In this document: piece after piece, positions 48,601-61,053 of the stretch
How positions within the stretch are numbered: the stretch's first letter is position 1
Layout: every line of letters begins with the position of its first letter
Source: Dermacentor variabilis
Taxonomy: Eukaryota > Arthropoda > Arachnida > Ixodida > Ixodidae
Reading direction: 5' to 3'
Length of the DNA: 64,000 nt
NCBI RefSeq assembly: GCF_050947875.1
Contig: NC_134574.1
Location: forward strand, 110,409,969 to 110,473,968
Made by a program: the position numbers and the translations under genes
Notes under the pieces: generated by a model
Seen by the model: only the letters and a program-made list of their open reading frames with translations
Databases searched by the model: none
What the model was told of the DNA's origin: nothing

Positions 48601-49506
48601 ACCGTGAAGCATATAAGGAAATCAAAACTCAAAAGATCAGTTATATATACGGACTCCCTAAGTGTTGTGAAGGCTTTGATATCGTTCTGTAAGCACAAAA
48701 ATCCTGTTATAATTGAACTCTATTCCATCTTATGTAACGCATATATATCTAACCAGCATGTGATTATATGCTGGGTGCCAGGACATAGGGCCATCGAAGG
48801 TAATGTTCTGGCGGACCAGATGGCCACGTCAGTTGCATGGCATTCTGCTAATCCCACCGCTGCAGTTCCTGTCACAGATCTGAAGCCCTTCTTGCGGAGG
48901 AAACTACGAAATCACTGGCAACGCCTGTGGGACGCGGAAACAAATAATAAGCTCCACGTGATAAAGCCACAGTTAGGATTCTGGCCCTCTGTAACAAAAT
49001 CACGCCGAACAGTTGTCCTATTCTGTCGTCTCAGAATAGGACACACATTTGGCACGCATAACTATTTACTCACTGAAAATGATCCTCCAACCTGCGGTAG
49101 ATGCGGGGAGAGGCTGACCGTCCTCCACGTCCTCCTGGAGTGTCGGGAAGCCGAATATGAAAGAAAGAAACATTTTCCTTTAGCATACCGGCATCACATC
49201 CCCCTTCATCCCGCAATGCTACTCGGCCCAGAACCTTTATTTGACACCAACGCCGTCCTAAGTTTTCTGAAAGATGTTGTCTTGCATGTTTTTAGCCCAC
49301 ATGTTCGTAGCGGGTACTCTCTTCAGAGGATACCGCTGCGATATCTCTTTAGTATAGCACATGCCTCTAGGCCCTTGTCTTTCAAGGGCTCTGTCGAGGC
49401 AGCAGTGCTCCAAGTAATTTTACGATCTTATATATTTTATAATTTGCATCATTCTTCTACGATGGATTTTAATCCTCATAGTATTCGTCATAAGTCATCG
49501 CCATAA
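45601..49506 (+). pseudogene. ORF2 polyprotein of the I-clade element: endonuclease, reverse transcriptase, RNase H
   Basis: Starts MDTQIIQWNIIGLLRNLDDV. Endonuclease motifs follow: CLQETHL, VLGDFNAHSSLWGD, SIDRSI, GSDHFRI. The reverse transcriptase shows SYRPIALTSCLCKVFEKMI, FLDMEKAYDTTW, GVPQGGVLSC and a catalytic box YVDN at 47,589-47,600, where YVDD is expected. RNase H motifs are intact (FYTDAS, TAEAYA, YTDSLS, WVPGHRAIEGN, LADQ), then CGRC and a C-terminal HVLLEC. Breaks: a frameshift at ~45,870-45,890, stops at 46,848 (TGA), 47,100 (TAG) and 47,874 (TAA), and a frameshift between 47,876 and 47,944. The last piece, 47,944-49,506, is open for 520 codons. The enzyme would copy the RNA at a nicked target, but this copy cannot make it. 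Confidence 0.92.
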
Positions 49507-49672
49507 TTTTATACCACGTAGATTTTACGCACTTTACAGCGAATATTTTTAGGCCACTTTACAGCCAAGTCACATCTTCCATAATACATCTTCAACATTA
49601 CCACGTGTCATGGCCCTCATTGGCCAAACCTGGCCCTTGCGCCACAAAACACCACATATCATCATCATCATC

Positions 49673-50422
49673 ATTCATTGCAAACGTAGACTACCTTGCT
49701 GACACTCAGGAACTGTTCGCTCGTTGAAAAATTTTGCCGATTAATACCGTGTACGAATATTACTTAGAATTAAAATATAAGCGTTGTATCCAAAATAACC
49801 AGCTTAGTTTTCTTGAATTACCCTTTCTCAGTCAAAATCTTTCAGAATACTCCTTTCGCAAAAAAGAAAGTTGGCACATTCTCTTCTTCCGTTCAATGTA
49901 AGGCAACAGATGCTCCGACACAGCTTGCCCACTGTTTTGAATAAATTATTGTCAAGGGGTATAATTCCTGAAACATGTTCAATTGTTGACAGAGAAGTGC
50001 ATTATTTCACTAATGTCTTCTTTTTGAAAGCCACGTTCATGTATTTTTTTTCGTATCTTGCTGCGATGTTTCCTGTGTAATTTTATCTTGCTGCTATGCA
50101 TTTCTGTGTTTTTTTTACTATTATGCTGTGTTTTTTCTGTTTGTGCTGTGTTCACAAACTCATGCATATACGAGATGTTTTTGCCCTTGGTAAATGTTCC
50201 TTTCCCCCCCTTTTTTTCTTTTAATGTATTTTCCTTCATTTTATCGCTGTACGGAAACCCTCCTAAAAAATTTATATATCCTCAATTATGTGTGGCCACA
50301 CATGGCCAGGTCATAAATACCAGGTTCTCAAGCCGAGTGTCATTCATGCGGTATAACCGAGCTTAGATTGGTCCACCTTGACTGATCAAATAGGGCACCA
50401 CTGTAGGTTAAATGAGGCGTAC
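49673..50422. other. AT-rich spacer, no gene recognised
   Basis: T-rich on the plus strand around 50,040-50,250, with frames up to 102 codons that reflect composition. It may include the original 5' part of the RTE copy that follows; see the target-duplication argument at 50,423. Confidence 0.45.
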
Positions 50423-50689
50423 AACTCCTACGGGACCCGCCGTGGTTGCTCAGTGGTTATGGTGTTAGACTGCTGAGCACGAGGTCGCGGGATCGGACCC
50501 CGGCCACGGCGGCCGCATTTCGATGCGGGCGAAATGCGAAAACACTCGTGTACTTAGAATTAGGTGCACGTTAAAGAACTCCAGGTGGTCGAAATTTTCG
50601 GAGTCCTCCACTACGGCGTGCATAATCAGAAAGTGGTTTTGTCACGCAAAACCCCATAATTCAATTTTTAATTTAACTCCTGCGGGGAC
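50423..50689 (+). mobile_element. tRNA-derived SINE (copy 3), inserted beside or inside the 5' end of the RTE element
   Basis: The element is ~50,437-50,674. The flanks AACTCCTACGGGAC (50,423-50,436) and AACTCCTGCGGGGAC (50,675-50,689) form an imperfect duplication with two differences. Box A is TGGTTGCTCAGTGGTTATGG, box B GGGATCGGACCCCGG (the A of the usual GATCGAATCC is lost). The body matches copies 1 and 2. The right duplicate is also the first part of the tRNA-like head of the RTE element. Confidence 0.88.
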
Positions 50690-50750
50690 GGTAGAGTATC
50701 CGTCTCCAGTGCAAGAGGACCGTGATTCAAATCCCGGTGCCGCGCAATTC
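50675..50750 (+). promoter_or_regulatory. tRNA-like head at the 5' end of the RTE element (possible Pol III-type internal promoter)
   Basis: The tract contains a box A-like GGACGGTAGAGTATCCG (50,686) and a box B-like GATTCAAATCCCGG (~50,733), about 45 bp apart as in tRNA genes. It lies ~110 bp before the ORF. Either the LINE uses a tRNA-like 5' region or a SINE head was fused to it. Confidence 0.5.
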
Positions 50751-50866
50751 TCCGCCGGAAAATACACAAAAAGAACCGTGTGTTGAGAGAATTGCACAAA
50801 CAGGCCCGGAGTGCGGCCTGATCCCGGTGACCAGAACCGGTAGCGCACTCTCTCACCAGAGCAGGA

Positions 50867-53844
50867 TTGGCCACCCTGGTGCAGTACTTGGCCACAACCT
50901 CCTATATGAATACAACAATCAAACCCCGGCCCTCAGTCCCCAGCAGCCGCGAAGCAACTGACCAAGGCGGCGGTCAGATCTGTGATGCTGCAGAGGGTGC
51001 TAAGAATACCTGGCTCCGGACAGGCCGCCATTGGAATCTGAACCTGGCAACGTTTAACGTTAGAACGCTATTTAGTGAGGCGAGTCTAGCAGTGTTATTG
51101 GAGGAATTAGGGGGTAGTAAATGGGATATAATAGGGCTCAGTGAGGTTAGGAGGACAAAAGAAGCATATACAGTGCTAAAAAGCGGGCATGTACTGTGTT
51201 ACCGGGGCTTAGCGGAGAGACGAGAACTAGGAGTCGGATTCCTGTTTAATAAGGAAATAGCTGGTAACATAGAGGAATTCTATAGCATTAACGAGAGGGT
51301 GGCAGGTCTTGTTGTGAAACTTAATAAGAGGTACAAATTGAAGGTGGTACAAGTCTATGCCCCTACATGCAGTCATGATGACCAGGAAGTCGAAAGCTTT
51401 TATGAAGACGTGGAATCGGCGATGGGTAAAGTCAAAACAAAATACACTATACTGATGGGCGACTTCAATGCCAGGGTAGGCAAGAAGCAGGCTGGAGACA
51501 AGTCAGTGGGGGAATATGGCATAGGCTCTAGGAATAGCAGAGGAGAATTATTAGTAGAGTTTGCAGAACAGAATAATATGCGGATAATGAACACCTTTTT
51601 CCGCAAGCGGGTTAGTCGAAAGTGGACGTGGAGGAGCCCGAATGGTGAGACTAGAAATGAAATCGACTTCATACTCTGCGCGAACCCTGGCATCATACAA
51701 GATGTAGACGTGCTCGGCAAGGTACGCTGCAGTGACCATAGGATGGTAAGAACTCGAATTAGCCTAGACTTGAGGAGGGAACGGAAGAAACTGGTACACA
51801 AGAAGCCAATCAATGAGTTAGCGGTAAGAGGGAAACTAGAGGAATTCCGGATCAAGCTACAGAACTGGAATTCGGCTTTAACTCAGGAAGAGGACCTTAG
51901 TGTTGAAGCAATGAACGACTATCTCATGGGCATCATTAAGGAGTGCGCAATAGAAGTCGGTGGTAACGCCGTTAGACAGGAAACCAGTAAGCTATCGCAG
52001 GAGACGAAAGGTCTGATCAAGAAACGCCAATGTATGAAAGCCTCTAACCCTACAGCTAGAATAGAACTGGCAGAACTTTCTAAGTTAATCAACAAGCGTA
52101 AGACAGCAGACATCAGGAGCTATAATATGGATAGAATTGAACAGGCTCTCAAGAACGGAGGAAGCCTAAAAACAGTGAAGAAGAAACTAAGAATAGGCAA
52201 GAATCGGATGTGTGCGTTAAGAGACAAAGCCGGCAATATCGTTACTAATATGGATGAGATAGCTCAAGTGGCTGAGGAGTTCTATAGAGATTTATACAGT
52301 AACAGTGGCACCCACGATGATAGTGGAAGAGAGAATAGCCTAGAGGAATTCGAAATCCCACAGGTAACGCCAGAAGAAGTAAAGAAAGCCTTAGGAGCTA
52401 TGCAAAGGGGGAAGGCAGCTGGGGAGGATCAGGTAACAGCAGATTTGTTGAGGGATGGCGGTCAGATTGTTCTAGAGAAACTGGCCACCCTGTATACGCA
52501 ATGCCTGATGACTTCGAGCGTACCGGAATCTTGGAAGAACGCTAACATAATCCTAATCCATAAGAAAGGGGACGCCAAAAACTTGAAACATTATAGACCG
52601 TTCAGCTTACTGTCCGTTGCCTACAAAGTATTTACTAAGGTAATCGCAAATAGAATCAGGAACACCTTAGACTTCTGTCAACCAAAGGACCAGGCAGGAT
52701 TCCGTAAACGCTACTCAACAATAGACCATATTCACACTATCAATCAAGTGATAGAGAAATGTGCAGAATATAACCAACCCTTATATATAGCTGTCATTGA
52801 TTACGAGAAAGCGTTTGATTCCGTCGAAACCTCAGCAGTCATGGAGGCATTACGGAATATGGGTGTAGATGAGCCATATGTAAAGATACTGGAAGATATC
52901 TATAGCGGCTCCACTGCCACCGTAGTCCTCCACAAAGAAAGCAACAAAATCCCTATAAAGGAAGGCGTCAGACAGGGAAATACGATATGTCCAATGCTAT
53001 TCACAGCATGTTTACAGGAGGTATTCAGAGGCCTGGAGTGGGAAGAATTGGCGATAAAAGTTGATGGAGAATACCTTAGCAACTTGCGATTCGCTGATGA
53101 TATTGCCTTGCTTAGTAACTCAGGAGACCAATTGCAATGCATGCTCACTGACCTGGAGAGACAAAGCAGAAGGGTGGGTCTGAAAATTAATCTGCAGAGA
53201 ACTAAAGTATTGTTTAACAGTCTCTGAAGAGAACAGCAGTTTACGATAGGTAGCGAAGCACTGGAAGTGGTAAGGGAATACATCGACTTAGGGCAGGTAG
53301 AGACCACGGATCCGGATCATAAGACAGAAATAACCAGAAGAATAAGAATGGGCTGGGGTGCGTTTGGCAGGCATTCTCAAATCATGAACAGCAGGTTGCC
53401 ACTATCCCTCAAAAGGAAAGTGTATAACAGCTGTGTGTTACCAGTACTCACATATGGGGCAGAAACCTGGAGGCTTACGAAAAGGGTTCTGCTAAAATTG
53501 AGGACGACGCAACGAGCTATGGAAAGAAGAATGATGGGTGTGACGTTATGGGATAAGAAAAGAGCAGATTGGGTGAGGCAACAAACGCGGGTAAACGACA
53601 TCTTAGTTGAAATCAAGAAAAAGAAATGGGCATGCGCCGACATGTAATGAGGAGGGAAGATAAGCGATGGCCACTAAGGGTTACGGACTGGATTCCAAGG
53701 GAAGGGATGCGTAGCAGGGGGCGGCAGAAAGTTAGGTGGGCGGAAGACATTAAGACGTTTGCAGGGACAACATGGCCACAATTAGTACATGACCGGGGTA
53801 GTTGGAGAAGTCTGGGAGAGGCCTTTGCCCTGCAGTGGGCGTAA
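50867..53844 (+). pseudogene. ORF2 of the RTE element: endonuclease and reverse transcriptase, two lesions
   Basis: The first 786 codons are open (50,867-53,227). Endonuclease, residues ~58-300: LATFNVRTL, GLSEVRR, VQVYAPT, ILMGDFNARVG, NEIDFIL and SDHRMV. Reverse transcriptase, residues ~503-786: YRPFSLLSVAYKVF, DQAGFRK, VIDYEKAFDS, GVRQGNTICP (QGD is usual) and an intact FADD at residues 742-745. A TGA at 53,225-53,227 breaks the frame, which then stays open from 53,228 to 53,645 (MGWGAFGRHS, LTYGAETWRLT, RTTQRAMERRM). A one-base loss near 53,640 shifts it to 53,626-53,844 (REDKRWPLRVTDWIPREG to ALQWA). With only two lesions it is a recent copy. I chose the first ATG at 50,867, but the true start could be further in, since the first ~55 residues have no domain. 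Confidence 0.93.
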
Positions 53845-53879
53845 CTAGGCTGATGATGATGATGATGAAATAGCCAGAG

Positions 53880-54028
53880 TGATACTAAGACTTTTTGCGT
53901 TTTCGCTGTATGCCTTGTACAGGGGGGCTCGGGCGTCCCTGAAGTGATTGTGTTCACTTTTTGCCCGGGCCTACCCGCATCGTTGATTTTTTGGCGATGT
54001 AAATAAACTTCAACTTCAAATTCAACTT
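53880..54028 (+). mobile_element. 3' tail of another LINE, with (ACTTCA)-type repeats
   Basis: A T/G-rich stretch with CCGGGCCTACCCGCATCGTTG leads to GGCGATGTAAATAAACTTCA, then a tail of ACTTCA/ATTCAA words up to ~54,028, where unit U copy D starts. It looks like the 3' untranslated part of a different tick LINE. No coding part is left. Confidence 0.5.
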
Positions 54029-57000
54029 CAATGCATGACAGCTTCATTAGGGGAATGGTTTGTCCACTATTAACTAAAGAGAATCATGACTAAACTCGAA
54101 TGATGACGAATGACTGACCCAGACGGCATCAGAAAAACGAACCTAGTGGCCCAATCTATTTGGCAACGTTGGGCACTGGTTCTGCATAAGAGTCTGCGTA
54201 GACGCACGGGTAGATAGATATACAGCTAGACAGGTTTCCACAGCATGACAACGATGTAGGAAGCATAAGGGCATGATACAACCAGCATAACCACAATTGA
54301 AAGAGAAAACCAGCATTTTCATAGAATGAGGAAAAAGAAATTACGTTCATAGCTCGGCAACAGGCTGGTCGCTTGTTAACCTCTCTTTCACAACTAGTTG
54401 ATTGTGGATATGCGAAACGTGAAGTGAAGACAACGATAACTGTATCTGCAACAAGTGGCCAGATACATCAACATAATGTAAGAAGGCTACCGCTATTTTT
54501 AGAAGTGTGTCATCATTCGCAAAGGTTTCGAAGAGGGGGCACTATTTACGGTGCTGATATCTTCGGCAGTCGCTTTTGAATATTCAGAACACAACAGCAT
54601 TGCCTGTGAAGCCTCGGTCTGCTCAAAGTTAGCTAACACGGACATTGTACATTGAGCAATTGTTGTCTGCTGGTTGGTCAGCCCTAGAAGAGCTATGACA
54701 TACATAGGCCGTGGTTTAGATATCACGTGCCAGAGGGCCTATGAGCAATCTACTTTTCCTGGGGAAGAACAAACAATTTGACCGAGTTATACAACACAAC
54801 CAAAAAGGCACATGACAGAACTACTGAACACTTCTTTACGTTGAGATTTTCAACTCAATGTCAACCTACATTTTGAATTATTCCAAATTTCGTAACTGTA
54901 GGAAGAAATAATAAACTCCACATGTACGTAATCACAGCAACTTGATGCCATGATAAAGAATATACACTTGAAAATAAAACTCATCGCGCTGGTTCTGATA
55001 ATGCCAGCGAAGATGGAGCAAGACAGACATACATCCCAACAGTGATGGTGAGCTTCTAGAGCAAAGCATAAACGGATGTAAGAAATGCCATGTATGAAGT
55101 TAGTGGCGGGAATGTACGCCTGACGCACCAAACGAACCATTGTGAGAAAGTGGGTCACGAAGGCAGTACAAATAAGTTGTTCACTTTGTAGCTTGCATGA
55201 TTCCTAGTGGTCAAGTTTCCTTTAGTTCGGCACTGTAAATTAAAAAAAAAACACTTCTTTACAGAAAATCCAGTTTATATGTCGAACTGCATAGCTCGGC
55301 TACATCGTAGAAGCCAGGTTACCCGCAATGAATAAACGCTGGAGTTCTTCGCACCAGAAAAACAAGGCTGTAAACGGTGCCATGTTGCATGCACAATTAT
55401 CTGTTCTCTCATAGTCATAAGTGTCATCCTATCGCATAATGCCACAATCATTTTAGTCCTAGGTATTCTACCATGCAAGTGCGAACCTGGTGAGCATTAT
55501 AAAATATGACAGGGCGTATATTCTAAAAACAATCAATGCTATCAAAAATATAGATTTTGCCTGCGGAATAGAATATTTATTTTTAGTTTTTTTTACTGAC
55601 TGCGATCATGTAGCACTTAATAGCTGCCCTTACTTTTGAACCACATTGTCACCGTTGTCGTCTTCGCAGTTGGGCTATATATGGTGGCAACTTTCAGATG
55701 TACACACAAGCAAACAACATGGGGATGGTCGCGATTAAATAATCCTGATAACGGAGTCAATTAGTTCTGAGCCAGAAGAATAGCTGAAATCGGCCGCTTC
55801 TTTTCATTATTCGTATGATCCTTTGAAACCTAATCATGTAATGATTTGTTTTCATACTGGAAGATATATTTGTTGACCGCTATTCTTTATTTGCCACTCA
55901 AGCCTTGAATTGTCATTCGCGTTGGTGTACGGACTACACACCGGGTGAAAACATGATGCACAAAACACGCTTTACAGAGCCGGTATTTTTTTACTCTCAT
56001 CAAACGGAACGAAATTGAATACTTAAGCAAACAATTAGGGATAGATGCTAATAATAGAATTAACAACTGGACAGCAAATTCTTCAGAAGGCGGTATTGAA
56101 TGCACAAACCGAAAACTCGCCGCGATATATGTGGTTCCTTACATCTGTGGTTCCATGCGGACTGTGACGTAAGCGACAACGACTCACATGTCACAGAGCG
56201 ATGGCGGCACAACAACTCAATGCAAGATCTTAAGTACTATACAAGTCGGTCAGATGCACAAGTCTGCATGTAGCAATGCTTATAAGGTATTCGTTCAAAT
56301 ACACTAGATAATTTACAGGGATCCATCTTGACCACGCCCTTCTCTTTCTCCTCTTCTTGTTTGTCTTGTCTCTTAGGCCATATTCTTTGACTAAACATTT
56401 CATATTCGCGGATTTCTAATTTCATACCTCCTGCGAATGATAGGGCATGACGTGTCCTACTGATTCTATTTCAGTTTTTCGCTCCCGGTTCAAGACACTT
56501 TAGTCATTTTACAATTTCGTGCGGTTTAATGTGCTTTATCACTGTGCACCCCTCAGAGAAACTTCACTTTGGCCCATTCTACCCATACCATTGACATTGA
56601 CCATACATTGACCCATACGCGACTGCTTCAAGATTCTCGTATTTCGATTCAAGCAGTAGGCATTGCGATGTTCTGGAGAAAACAATAGCTGAAGACGCAA
56701 GAAGAACAGGAATATCAGAAAGGAAAGGAAGCAATCAAGGTGGATGCCTGTATATATATAGGTATACGATAACTCATACTTTATATATGACGCTGGCGAG
56801 AGGATCCGACGGTGTAGCTTCAACAAGGAACTCGTACGCGTTTCCAGCACGATTCACCCGACCCAAAGGGCACATCCTTTCGAATCAGCTTAGTGAGACA
56901 TCGTGTCTTTGCAGCGTATTTCCTAATGAACGCACGAAAATGACAGACGAGTCCAAGGAAATCGAATTGTGGGCGTAAGTCATATGATTTGAGGAGTGTC

Positions 57001-57810
57001 TTCATCCTTAGTACATATTCTTGTTTTGTTGCTTTAGCTTTATCGTAATAAAAACTCTACAACATTCGACTGAAAAAGAGTCACTCGTATATTTGATCGT
57101 ATTTAACTGTGGCATAATCAGGGCTTCTAACATGCACGCAAGGCGTTCTTTCATCTTGTTCTCTTGTGCGTCAGTATATGGTGATGTACATGTATAAGTT
57201 ACAAAACTTTCGGATGAACTCAATGAGAATGAAATTGATCATTTGCTGACGCCAATCACCAAAATTCTTTCAACCGACATGGCAAGCGGTTATACTTCTA
57301 CCTATTGAAAGGCGGTACAAAAACAGGGTGTTAATTGCAGGATTGTTGTAGTGAGTAGCGAGAATCCTTTACAGAATCATCAGCAGGGAAGGGAAGCAAA
57401 TCAGTATCCCCCTTCATCATCCGGTGATCTGTGGAAAGGCACAATAGCGGTCGTCTTCTGGTACTAGGGCGATTGCTGACGCAAATTTCAATGTTGAAGG
57501 CCTTATAGAACCGACATTTTCCATTTTTTGGAGTTTGACCTCTAGCCATATATTGTTCTCTTGAGACAGACTTTACCCCTTTTTATGCGGGACTGTGTCG
57601 TCACGAAGCTTAGAGTGCAGCTCAGGTACATCTGCTAGTGGAGGGTACTTCTAAAAAGAAAACAAACGTTCAGGAGAGTTTGCCATTAGCCCATCAGCGT
57701 TTTTCCTCTTTCGTTATCACCTTTTAACACTGCCCACGAACACAGGTGTCGTAGACATTTATTCTTGCACCCCCCCCCACCACTTTAATGCCTTGGCGTG
57801 TGAATTCCAT

Positions 57811-57835
57811 AATAAATAAATAAATAAATAAATAA
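57811..57835. repeat. (AAAT)6 microsatellite
   Basis: Six AATA units in a row. The equivalent region of copy B (16,882-16,903) has TTTA words, less regular. Confidence 0.9.
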
Positions 57836-59499
57836 GTTGAACTCCGGTGTGAATTTGCAATTCGACACAATTTACATAAGTGATCAATCAATGGCCAGTT
57901 CGTCTCTCCCAAAATTGCGCACTTAAAACTTGAACTGGGAGCTCTTGGCGCGACATACTGCGTTCCTTTCTGGCAGCAGAAGTTGTAGACAAAATGTAAG
58001 AAAATTTTTTTGCTAATTGAAGACAACGTGCCACCAAAGGTGAAAGGGCACGTCTTCCGATGCAGCAGGGCTTCTACTTGCGCGAACCGTACGATAGGAG
58101 TGCGCGGATGGTTAGACCGCAGTCGAAAATGGTAAGGCTTCTCAAACTTAAGAGACTGCCCTTTGTATTCGGCTGCCTTGTCTACGAATATATAAATGAT
58201 ACTTGATGACTGTCATGGCGGAGTCGGTCTTTACATGGGCGGTGATCCTAATGTCCGTGGTAATTAGTTATGAGGAAATAGAACGATAATTTTTTAGGGG
58301 TGGGGAGACATGGCCGTCGTTTACAAAATGCGTCCACTGAGGATGGCTGAAGGATGAACTAGGTGCGTGACCGTCAAGTCATGCTCTTCAGTACCACCCG
58401 TCGTGCATGTTACCTTCCAGGTGCCGAATAAACTAAGTCTTCGTTGCCATCGTGGCTGTGGTTACACCAGGCATGCAATCAAAATGAGAAAACTACTGCC
58501 AAAGGTATATACCATCGCGTTCATAAATTGTCCGAATAACCACCGACATTTCCCGCGTTCTTTACAAGTCGCTGTTTTTTACCAACTGCTTTACGTAACC
58601 AAACATGCATGTGGGCACTGAGAGCATAAGAATTGGCAACATCCACCAGAAAAACTGCACAGCGGCTGCTTTGTGCGCATTCGCGCATTAAAATGCACGA
58701 GATCCGCCAATATTGTGCCGCTACGACAATGTCTTTAGTACTGCTATGTTACTGTTGCATGCGAATTCACACTATTTAACCATATAATTGGTAAATTTAC
58801 TTAGCATATGGTCTGTTTCACTAAAGACATGTAAAGTGAGAAAGGGTAATTTTCTAAACCAAATTTTTTAATTGTTCCCGCAGTCGCAAACGCCACATTT
58901 CACATTGCTTTTCTATCTCTAATTCGGAAGTAACGATGAGCCAACTTCCTCCAACTGCTTTGTTTCGAGAACGCGTATTTGGTAAAGTATTTTTAAAAGG
59001 CTGTAACTTATTTCTGAGCTCTACAAGAAAATAGTGCTTGGACTAGGTTAAACACTTTTATTGAGGATCAAGGTATTGGTATTCTAGACTGCCGCAATTA
59101 TTAAGGCTGTGGCTCGTGTAATACCCTTGGTTACATGTAGGGCGATAGATGTCTTAGTCTCACAGTATACGAGCATACAGTGACAGCTGCGAGCTGGCAG
59201 CAAATGCAGGACAATCCGGAGGTGAAAGAGCTGTGGAAGGTTCCAAAAAAAGAGCAAGGAAAGATATTGGGTACCTCTCATGTAAAGATAAAAATCAATC
59301 CTAACACTCTTTTTGAGATCTCGAATGATATCCAAATACTATAACATGCAACCTACTCCCGACAACTCGTGTTTGTCTATACCGCTCCATAATGACTCAG
59401 AGATAGAGCGCAATAAAACATGCAAAGGGCACAGCATATGTGAGTTCTTTTCCCGCTTGCTATCTGAACTCACACCGAAAACAATGGGAAATGCCTTTG

Positions 59500-61053
59500 A
59501 GTGGGGCTCTAAAAGCAAACCTATTGCAGTATCTTGTTATTTTTATCTGCTGACGTCAAATTCACGCGAGCGCTGACGTAAGCACCGGGCGGTGACCCAC
59601 AACTTTCTTTGAACCGCCGACTCAAAAGGTCTTCTAGTTTTAGGAGCTCACTTTTGTGTGCATTCAAATAGAATAGCATTGTCTGCTTTGGCAGGTTTTG
59701 ATTATTTAGTTGACAGGAGGCGAATAACATGCGGAAATGCAGAGGGTTTTCATGAGGCGGAGCTAACGCAATCAAACTAGATAACCGGATGATGTTTGGG
59801 GTGCCGGCGTCCGTGATTCGTCCGCTTCCTTTTGCCTTGCCCGTGCTGGCTGGTCATAAATTGCGCTGGAATACAATGGAAGGAAATATCTCCCTTACGA
59901 TTACGATATACCTGTATTCTAAATTTGAGCCCAGCTCTATACGCGTTTTTATTTTGCGATACACTGAGGCAATGAATTTTAGAGAGTTATGTAGCAGAGC
60001 CGGCGATCGTCGAAAATTTGATCTGTGGGTGAAGCGCGTCGGCTTATCCCTATTGCCGCGTGGCTTCCAGGAAAAACTACACAATTTGCGCGACGCACAG
60101 AATCAAATTACAAAAAATAGCAAACCATGACAATAAAAAAAAGGCATGAACGACATCAAATCAAGCAAACCAATCAAGCGCGAGTGACAGCTGAGGCGAC
60201 CAGATGATAGTACGAAGCGAGCAGTCCGGCTGTGAACAGATACGAGTATACGCATCGACCGGTCGGGCGGATGTGCATTACACCAGTTTCCCGCTGGCAC
60301 GTTACTGAAGGGGCTTTTTTCATTAGTCTGCGCCGTTCGCGGCCCGCACCTTTCATATCCCGGTTCGCGTTTGCTCTTTCACGTGTCGCTGTGCTCGTTC
60401 GCTCAATTATGCAACCTATGCTGCCAACGCCCACGCTCGACACAGGAACGGGCGCCAAGGAGTTGTGATCTAAATAGCGCCGCCTAAACGGATTCTCCGT
60501 GAAGGAGACTTGGAAGAGTGAAATCGTATTCGTGCCGAAAGCGCACGACAAAGATATACTTCCCAGCAAAAACGTTTACTATACGCAGATAGAACAGATT
60601 ATCCCCGGTAGCTCCAAGTGCCAGAGCGATCAGCAGGAAGTTGTTTTCCTTCCCTTTCAGAATGGGGCTCTCTCCCATTTTACAAAGAAATACGTTTTCT
60701 TTTTAGCATAATAATGCACTTGTAATACATACACGTCACGTTGATTTGGTAATGTATAGCGATTTGTTGACGCTGCATAATAGAAAGGCGAAGTGCGCAA
60801 AGCTCGAAAACCATTGACGAATAACGGAAGGCTTTCGGCGGCAAAATTGTGGAATCTTAAAATATTACTTTTCTTTCGGTTCTTTCGATCGTGCGTAATC
60901 AGTGTGCAAGGGGCATCTCAGGTAGGGACTCTTCCTGCTTTTAGTGACGTCACCTGACTAAGAGATTATGTACCGGCTAGTGAGAAATCGCGGAGGCTGA
61001 TTGCGGAAATCACACAAGATAATTTGGAAAAGCTTGGTGATATAGCACCCCTG
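59500..61053. mobile_element. Non-autonomous hAT-like element in copy D, ~1.55 kb
   Basis: The left end GGGGCTCTAAAAGC (59,503) and right end TATAGCACCCCTG (61,041-61,053) are drifted inverted repeats of the family seen intact at 3,175. The right end, read inverted, starts CAGGGGTGCTATA, the same as the left outer end of that copy. The core at 59,570-60,180 matches copy B 14,540-15,170. No transposase frame is visible; the longest frame is 131 codons. Confidence 0.6.

Larger units (their letters stand above)
45421..49672 (+). mobile_element. I-clade non-LTR retrotransposon, 5'-truncated
   Basis: The order is: end of ORF1 (45,421-45,537), ORF2 with endonuclease, reverse transcriptase, RNase H and a C-terminal CCHC-like motif (45,601-49,506), a ~150 bp 3' untranslated part, and a (ATC)n tail at ~49,657-49,672. 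RNase H after the reverse transcriptase together with an apurinic-type endonuclease places it in the I superfamily. The 5' end meets the truncated LTR of the composite repeat at 45,420/45,421. No target duplication is visible between that side and TTCATTGCAAACG after the tail. Confidence 0.9.
50675..53870 (+). mobile_element. RTE-type non-LTR retrotransposon, nearly full length
   Basis: 5' region with a tRNA-like head, one large ORF of endonuclease plus reverse transcriptase (no RNase H, no separate ORF1 seen), and a 3' end with (GAT)n at 53,852-53,868. Two truncated relatives at 14,230-14,526 and 30,747-31,267 share its 3' end. The lack of RNase H and the endonuclease of the 'craniofacial development protein 2-like' kind match the RTE/BovB class, and the tail of short tandem trinucleotides fits too. 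Its 3' end lies ~10 bp from another LINE 3' tail. Confidence 0.92.
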
